A DNA stretch of 5,169 nt from an uncultured Pelagibacteraceae bacterium (lineage in GTDB: Bacteria > Pseudomonadota > Alphaproteobacteria > Pelagibacterales > AG-422-B15): contig CABZNM010000023.1 in NCBI GenBank assembly GCA_902527075.1, positions 1-5,169 of the forward strand, given 5' to 3'. A program made the position numbers and the translations under genes. Below the pieces are notes generated by a model. The model ran no database searches and was not told where the DNA came from. It saw only the letters and a program-made list of their open reading frames with translations. This document shows, in pieces, positions 1 to 5,169 of this stretch. The stretch's first letter is position 1, and every line of letters begins with the position of its first letter.

Positions 1-3000
1 CAAAAGAATGAAATTCAAAGGGATCATTTGTGAAAAATGTGGCGTCGAAGTTACAAAAAAAGATGTAAGACGTGAAAGAATGGGGCATATCCAACTTGCT
101 GCTCCAGTTGCTCACATATGGTTCTTGAAATCACTGCCAAGTAGAATTGCATTGATGATGGATATGAAATTAAAGGACCTAGAAAAAGTTCTTTATTTTG
201 AAAAATTTATGGTTACCGAACCTGGATTAACTTCATTGTTACAGAACCAATTGTTAGATGAGGAAGAGCTAGAATTAGCTAAAGAAGAAAATGGTGAAGA
301 CTCTTTTTCAGCCAGCATAGGCGCTGAAGCTGTGAGAAAAGTTTTAGAAAAAATTGACTTGGAACAAGAGCTTGAGCAATTAAAGTTAAAACTCAGTGAA
401 ACTAAGGCTGTTGCACTCTCCGAAAAATTAGTAAAAAGAATCAAGATTTTTGAGGCTTTTATTTCGTCAGGTAATAGACCCGAGTGGATGATATTAACAT
501 CAATTCCTGTTATTCCACCAGAACTAAGACCTCTTGTCCCTCTTGATGGAGGTCGCTTTGCATCTTCAGATTTAAATGATCTTTATAGAAGGGTTATTAA
601 TAGGAATAATAGACTATCTCGATTAATAGATCTAAGAGCTCCTGATATCATTATTCGAAATGAAAAAAGAATGCTTCAAGAGTCAGTTGATGCATTATTT
701 GATAATGGAAGACGAGGCAGAGTAATTACTGGAACAAATAAAAGACCCCTAAAATCCCTAGCAGAAATGTTAAAGGGTAAACAAGGTAGGTTTAGACAAA
801 ACTTGCTTGGTAAACGTGTAGATTACTCTGGTAGGTCTGTGATCGTTGTAGGTCCAGAACTCAAGTTGCATCAGTGTGGTTTGCCAAAGAAAATGGCAAT
901 TGAGTTATTTAAACCTTTCATATACGCGCGATTAGAATCATTAGGGTTCGCAACAACTTTGAAACAAGCAAAAAAAATGGTTGAAAAAGAGCGTCCAGAA
1001 GTATGGGATGTACTTGATAGGGTTATCAGAGAACATCCAGTGATTTTAAATAGAGCGCCAACTCTACATAGATTAGGCGTACAAGCATTTGAGCCGACAT
1101 TAATTGAGGGTAAAGCAATCCAACTTCACCCACTAGTATGTACAGCATTTAACGCTGACTTTGATGGTGATCAGATGGCTGTTCATGTTCCTCTTAGCCT
1201 AGAGGCACAACTTGAAGCTAGAGTTCTTATGATGTCAACAAACAATATATTAAACCCCGCAAATGGAAAGCCAGTTATAGTTCCAAGTCAAGACATTGTA
1301 TTAGGCCTATATTACCTCTCTCAAGAAAAAGAAAACGAGCCGGGTGAAGGAAGCGTATTTAAGGATATATATGAGATACAACAAGCTCTTGAAAATAAGG
1401 CAACCACGGTTCATGCAAAAATACATGCAAGGATAAACGTTTTACAGGAAGATGGTGAATTAAAAACTATCAGAGTTGAGACAACTCCAGGAAGAATGCT
1501 GCTATGGAATCTTATACCGAGCCATAAAGATTTAGAGCCAAAACTTGTAAATAAACTTCTTGGAAAGAAAGAAGTATCTAACCTTATTGATATTGTTTAC
1601 AGATATTGTGGTCAGAAAGACACAGTTATATTTGCTGATAAAATAATGGCTCTAGGTTTCCATTATGCTTACAAAGCAGGAATTTCATTTGGAAAAGACG
1701 ATATGATTATTCCAAATTCAAAAGAACAACTTGTATCGGAAACAGCTGGCCAAATTGAAAAATATGAAAAACAGTATAACGATGGCTTAATCACAAATCG
1801 TGAGAAGTATAATAAGGTAATTGACGCTTGGGCAAAATGTACTGATCGTGTAGCTCAAGAAATGATGAATGAGATTTCTTCGAAAAAGATAGATGAAAAT
1901 ACTAAAAGGGAACTTCCTATAAATTCAATTTACATGATGGCTAATTCAGGTGCGCGTGGTTCAGCTGCTCAAATGAAGCAGTTATCTGGAATGCGAGGAT
2001 TAATGGCCAAGCCATCAGGTGATATTATTGAAACACCAATTATATCTAATTTTAAAGAAGGATTAAATGTTCTTGAGTATTTTAATTCAACGCACGGGGC
2101 TAGAAAAGGGTTAGCAGATACTGCGCTAAAAACAGCCAACTCTGGATATCTGACTAGAAGACTTTGTGACGTTGCTCAGGATTGTACAATTACGGAGTCT
2201 GACTGTGGAACCTTAAACGGTGTTTGGGTTTCTGATGTGGTTGAAGGCGGAGAAGTCATTATATCAATTGGAGATCGAATTCTAGGAAGATTTCTGCAGA
2301 GTGACATAAAGCATCCTGTATCTGACGAAGAAATTGCAAAGAAAGATGATTATATTGATGAAAATTTAGCTGATAAACTTGAGACAGCCGGTGTTCAAAA
2401 ACTTTATATTAGATCTCCTCTAACGTGTGACAGTAAACGAGGGATATGTGTTAAATGCTATGGAAGAGATTTAGCAAGAGGTTTCCTTGTAAATCAAGGT
2501 GAGGCTGTTGGAATGATTGCCGCACAATCAATAGGAGAGCCAGGTACACAATTAACTATGAGAACTTTCCACATTGGTGGTGCTGCACAAATAAATGACC
2601 AATCATTTATTGAGATAAATACTGATGGAATTTTCAAAATTCTCAACAAAAATACCGTTGAAGACTCTAATAAAGATTTAATAGTCATGGGTCGTAACTG
2701 TCAATTAGCAATTCATGACTTAAATGGAAGAGAATTAGCAAATTATAAAGTTCCTTACGGTACAAAGATACTTGTTCAAGAAAACTCTGAAGTGAAAAGT
2801 GGAACTAAAATTTGTGAATGGGATCCATTTACCAATCCTGTTATTTCAGAAAGATCAGGTACTGCTAATTATGTTGACATGGAAGAAGGTATTTCATTGA
2901 TAGAAGAGACTGAAGAAAAGACTGGACTTACATATACGAAGGTAAAGGATTGGAAGTCCAATACAAAAGGAACTGAATTAAAACCAAGAATTACATTACG

Positions 3001-3967
3001 TGATGAAAATGGAGAAGTAATTCTCTTAGCTAATGGCAATGAAGCGAGATATTTCTTACCTCCGGACTCAATACTTTCTATTGCAGACGGATCAACTGTT
3101 CATGCAGGTGATGTTTTAGCAAGAACTCCTAAAGCTGCGTCTAAAACAAAAGATATTACAGGCGGCCTTCCAAGAGTTGCTGAATTATTTGAAGCAAGAA
3201 AACCAAAAGATCATGCCATAATAGCAGAAGCTTCTGGCATCATTTCATTTGGTAAAGATATTAGAGGTAAGCAGAAAGTTATTATAACTCCAAAAGATGA
3301 AAAGATAGAACCTATTGAAGTATTGATTCCTAAAGGAAAACATATTTCATATCAAGAAGGTGAGTCGATAGAGAAAGGAGATTACCTTTTAGACGGAAAT
3401 CCTGATCCTCACGATATCCTTGAAATACTTGGTATTGAAGCACTCGCTGATTATTTAATTAACGAAGTTCAAGAAGTTTATAGATTACAAGGGGTTTTGA
3501 TTAATGACAAACATATAGAAGTGTTATGCAGGCAAATGCTGCAAAAAGTCCATATAACTGAAATCGGTGATAGTTCTTTTATAAGTGGTGAGGAAATTGA
3601 TAGATACGAGCTGCTAGTAACTAATGAGCAGTTAATAAGTGAGGAAAAAAAACCCGCTTCTGGAAAACCAGTATTATTAGGTATTACTAAGGCTTCATTA
3701 CAAACTCGATCATTTATATCTGCAGCTTCATTCCAAGAAACTACAAGAATTCTTACCGATGCATCAATAAAAGGTAAAAGTGACAGGCTAGAAGGCCTTA
3801 AAGAAAATGTAATTGTGGGTCGTTTGATCCCTGCCGGTACTGGAAGAACGTTTAATCAGATTGAAAGTAAAGCTAAATTGCTTGATAAAGAGGCTAAATT
3901 AGAAATAGAGGCTATTCAGGCAAAAAAAGAAGAAGAATCTGCAGAAATCAGCGAAAATACTCAATAA
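1..3967 (+). CDS. rpoC: DNA-directed RNA polymerase subunit beta' (5'-truncated by window edge)
   Basis: This is the catalytic beta' subunit of RNA polymerase. The reading frame is open from the left edge (codons AAA AGA before the ATG at 8), and the residues K-R-M-K-F-K-G match the interior of the N-terminal zinc domain. The ATG at 8 is therefore not the start, and about 75 residues are missing. Numbering from that Met: C8 and C11 are the second half of the first zinc site; clamp helices lie at about 188-231; the active-site motif NADFDGDQM is at 382-390, with Mg-binding D384, D386 and D388. The bridge helix is at about 688-723. C733, C807, C814 and C817 form the second zinc site with the same spacing as in E. 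coli. The trigger-loop segment includes M851, R852 and H855. A long insert at about 862-1040, before the [21 protein letters not shown] segment, corresponds to the SI3 domain of proteobacterial beta'. The implied full length of about 1396 aa is close to E. coli's 1407. The C-terminal tail is short and acidic. All key residues are intact. rpoB is expected just upstream. Confidence 0.98.
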   Translation, partial: KRMKFKGIICEKCGVEVTKKDVRRERMGHIQLAAPVAHIWFLKSLPSRIALMMDMKLKDLEKVLYFEKFMVTEPGLTSLLQNQLLDEEELELAKEENGEDSFSASIGAEAVRKVLEKIDLEQELEQLKLKLSETKAVALSEKLVKRIKIFEAFISSGNRPEWMILTSIPVIPPELRPLVPLDGGRFASSDLNDLYRRVINRNNRLSRLIDLRAPDIIIRNEKRMLQESVDALFDNGRRGRVITGTNKRPLKSLAEMLKGKQGRFRQNLLGKRVDYSGRSVIVVGPELKLHQCGLPKKMAIELFKPFIYARLESLGFATTLKQAKKMVEKERPEVWDVLDRVIREHPVILNRAPTLHRLGVQAFEPTLIEGKAIQLHPLVCTAFNADFDGDQMAVHVPLSLEAQLEARVLMMSTNNILNPANGKPVIVPSQDIVLGLYYLSQEKENEPGEGSVFKDIYEIQQALENKATTVHAKIHARINVLQEDGELKTIRVETTPGRMLLWNLIPSHKDLEPKLVNKLLGKKEVSNLIDIVYRYCGQKDTVIFADKIMALGFHYAYKAGISFGKDDMIIPNSKEQLVSETAGQIEKYEKQYNDGLITNREKYNKVIDAWAKCTDRVAQEMMNEISSKKIDENTKRELPINSIYMMANSGARGSAAQMKQLSGMRGLMAKPSGDIIETPIISNFKEGLNVLEYFNSTHGARKGLADTALKTANSGYLTRRLCDVAQDCTITESDCGTLNGVWVSDVVEGGEVIISIGDRILGRFLQSDIKHPVSDEEIAKKDDYIDENLADKLETAGVQKLYIRSPLTCDSKRGICVKCYGRDLARGFLVNQGEAVGMIAAQSIGEPGTQLTMRTFHIGGAAQINDQSFIEINTDGIFKILNKNTVEDSNKDLIVMGRNCQLAIHDLNGRELANYKVPYGTKILVQENSEVKSGTKICEWDPFTNPVISERSGTANYVDMEEGISLIEETEEKTGLTYTKVKDWKSNTKGTELKPRITLRDENGEVILLANGNEARYFLPPDSILSIADGSTVHAGDVLARTPKAASKTKDITGGLPRVAELFEARKPKDHAIIAEASGIISFGKDIRGKQKVIITPKDEKIEPIEVLIPKGKHISYQEGESIEKGDYLLDGNPDPHDILEILGIEALADYLINEVQEVYRLQGVLINDKHIEVLCRQMLQKVHITEIGDSSFISGEEIDRYELLVTNEQLISEEKKPASGKPVLLGITKASLQTRSFISAASFQETTRILTDASIKGKSDRLEGLKENVIVGRLIPAGTGRTFNQIESKAKLLDKEAKLEIEAIQAKKEEESAEISENTQ

Positions 3968-3973
3968 AATCTA

Positions 3974-4009
3974 TTGACCTTAACTGCCTATTAAGTATTA
4001 TGCGGCAAT
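3974..4009 (+). promoter_or_regulatory. Predicted sigma70-type promoter of the rpsL-rpsG-fusA operon
   Basis: A -35 box TTGACC (3974-3979, 5 of 6 to consensus) and a -10 box TATTAT (3996-4001, 5 of 6) are separated by 16 bp, just after the rpoC stop. Immediately after the -10 box comes GCGGC (4002-4006), a GC-rich discriminator that stands out in this AT-rich gap. Discriminators of this kind are typical of ribosomal promoters controlled by ppGpp. The start of transcription would fall near 4007-4009, giving a leader of about 85 nt before rpsL. The boxes are seen directly. Promoter activity and stringent control are inferred. Confidence 0.6.
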
Positions 4010-4016
4010 CTTAAAT

Positions 4017-4050
4017 AGCAGGCGGTAGAATATTCTAAACGCTGCTTTTT
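4017..4050 (+). terminator. Terminator-like hairpin in the rpsL leader (possible attenuator)
   Basis: The arms AGCA-GCG (4017-4024, with one bulged G at 4021) and CGC-TGCT (4040-4046) pair. Inside them TAGA (4026-4029) pairs with TCTA (4034-4037) around an ATAT loop, with a small internal loop at 4025 and 4038-4039. Five Ts follow at 4046-4050, the first of them paired, then five As and five Ts. This resembles a Rho-independent terminator, though the T-run is short and the stem is interrupted. It could end rpoC transcription. Because the predicted rpsL promoter lies upstream, it could also act as an attenuator within the S12 leader. A terminator-bearing rpsL leader motif has been described in Rickettsia, but I cannot tell from reading alone whether this is related. 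It is a DNA-level fold drawn by hand, with no energy calculated. Confidence 0.5.
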
Positions 4051-4077
4051 AAAAATTTTTATTAACTATTTTTTAAC

Positions 4078-4082
4078 AAGGT
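4078..4082 (+). promoter_or_regulatory. Shine-Dalgarno-like site for rpsL
   Basis: AAGGT at 4078-4082 is the only purine-rich match to the 16S tail in the rpsL leader. It leaves 11 nt before the ATG at 4094, which is longer than ideal. It supports the ATG at 4094 as the start, as does the homology of the protein from MPTISQL onward. Strength is moderate to weak. Confidence 0.45.
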
Positions 4083-4093
4083 CGTAAAACTTT

Positions 4094-4941
<848 letters not shown>

Positions 4942-4944
4942 TTC

Positions 4945-5169
4945 ATGAGAGAGTACGCATTAAATAAATATCGTAACATTGGTATAATGGCACATATAGA
5001 CGCAGGCAAGACAACAACAACCGAAAGAATTCTATACTACACAGGTAAAAGTCATAAAATTGGTGAAGTCCACGATGGCGCAGCGACAATGGATTGGATG
5101 GAACAAGAGCAAGAAAGAGGTATTACCATAACATCTGCTGCAACCACATGTTTTTGGAATGATCACAGA
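4945..5169 (+). CDS. fusA: Elongation factor G, N-terminal part (3'-truncated by window edge)
   Basis: EF-G is the GTPase that catalyses translocation of tRNAs and mRNA on the ribosome and, with RRF, ribosome recycling. Only the first 75 codons are in the window, out of a family length of about 690-700. They cover the start of the G domain: the P-loop (G1) AHIDAGKT at 16-23 with K22 and T23 for nucleotide and Mg binding; the first part of switch I at about 34-56 ([24 protein letters not shown]); and G2 RGITI at 58-62, with T61 the Mg-coordinating threonine. The [20 protein letters not shown] wording and the position after rpsG mark it as canonical EF-G rather than LepA, TetM-type protection protein or RF3. 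The ATG at 4945 is only 3 nt after the rpsG stop and has a good Shine-Dalgarno. The frame is open to the right edge. Confidence 0.98.
   Translation, partial: MREYALNKYRNIGIMAHIDAGKTTTTERILYYTGKSHKIGEVHDGAATMDWMEQEQERGITITSAATTCFWNDHR

Noticed and set aside
8..10. ATG at 8 as the rpoC start codon
   Set aside because: The frame is open to the left edge, and the upstream codons (Lys-Arg) match the beta' zinc domain, whose first two cysteines would lie just outside the window. The gene is truncated by the window edge.
193..444. An 83-codon open frame on the - strand inside rpoC
   Set aside because: It lies wholly antisense to conserved rpoC codons, and its serine- and asparagine-rich, low-complexity translation is what the complement of Glu/Leu-rich coding sequence gives. 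No ribosome-binding site or known domain was seen.
970..977. Run of eight As in rpoC reading A_AAA_AAA in frame, a possible -1 slippery site
   Set aside because: A -1 shift meets TGA at 982-984 almost at once and would give a dead fragment. Such runs are common in AT-rich genomes, and the zero frame matches beta' throughout.
862..2560. The long insert and domain order of beta' as a possible fusion or novel domain
   Set aside because: Alignment by eye to E. coli beta' accounts for all segments, including the SI3 insert after the trigger-loop N-half. There is no extra domain.
2494..2688. A 64-codon open frame on the - strand inside rpoC
   Set aside because: It is antisense to the highly conserved trigger-loop region, whose sequence is fixed by beta' function. 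The translation resembles no family I recognise.
3645..3652. Second run of eight As in rpoC (codons GAA AAA AAA), a possible slippery site or sequencing-error spot
   Set aside because: The -1 frame stops at TAA 3688-3690 and would remove the conserved C-terminal region. The zero frame continues into the conserved [25 protein letters not shown] segment, so no frameshift is present.
4051..4093. A second promoter between the hairpin and rpsL (A/T-rich stretches resembling -10 boxes)
   Set aside because: Several TATTTT-like hexamers occur simply because the DNA is nearly all A/T. No -35-like hexamer is found at 16-18 bp from any of them.

Overview
The window is a stretch of the core transcription and translation gene cluster of an AT-rich bacterium. 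In order on the + strand it holds the 3' ~95% of rpoC (RNA polymerase beta'), complete rpsL (ribosomal protein S12), complete rpsG (ribosomal protein S7), and the first 75 codons of fusA (elongation factor G). This is the start of the classic 'str' operon downstream of rpoBC. Nothing lies on the - strand, and I see no tRNA, mobile element, CRISPR array or phage-like gene.

The protein wording points to an Alphaproteobacterium. The beta' segments [24 protein letters not shown] and [13 protein letters not shown], and [17 protein letters not shown], are the forms I associate with that class. S12 (123 aa), S7 (156 aa) and EF-G agree. Base composition looks like roughly one third G+C (judged by eye, not counted), with AGA as the favoured arginine codon. 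That would suit a streamlined marine lineage (SAR11-like or another AT-rich marine alpha) or a Rickettsiales relative. I cannot settle which from this sequence alone.

Layout: rpoC runs from the left edge to 3967. A 126-bp gap (3968-4093) is the only real non-coding DNA. It holds a good sigma70-type promoter (TTGACC, 16 bp, TATTAT) with a GC-rich discriminator, then a terminator-like hairpin followed by a T-run, then a Shine-Dalgarno-like AAGG before rpsL. After that the genes are packed tightly, with 5 nt between rpsL and rpsG and 3 nt between rpsG and fusA. rpsL-rpsG-fusA should therefore be one transcript with coupled translation.

Functionally, beta' is the catalytic subunit of RNA polymerase, S12 and S7 are decoding-centre and head proteins of the 30S subunit, and EF-G drives translocation. 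The coding content is ordinary housekeeping. The one region worth a second look is the rpoC-rpsL gap, where the promoter lies upstream of the hairpin. Transcripts from that promoter must pass through the terminator-like structure, which suggests leader attenuation. I found no evidence of a novel gene system here.
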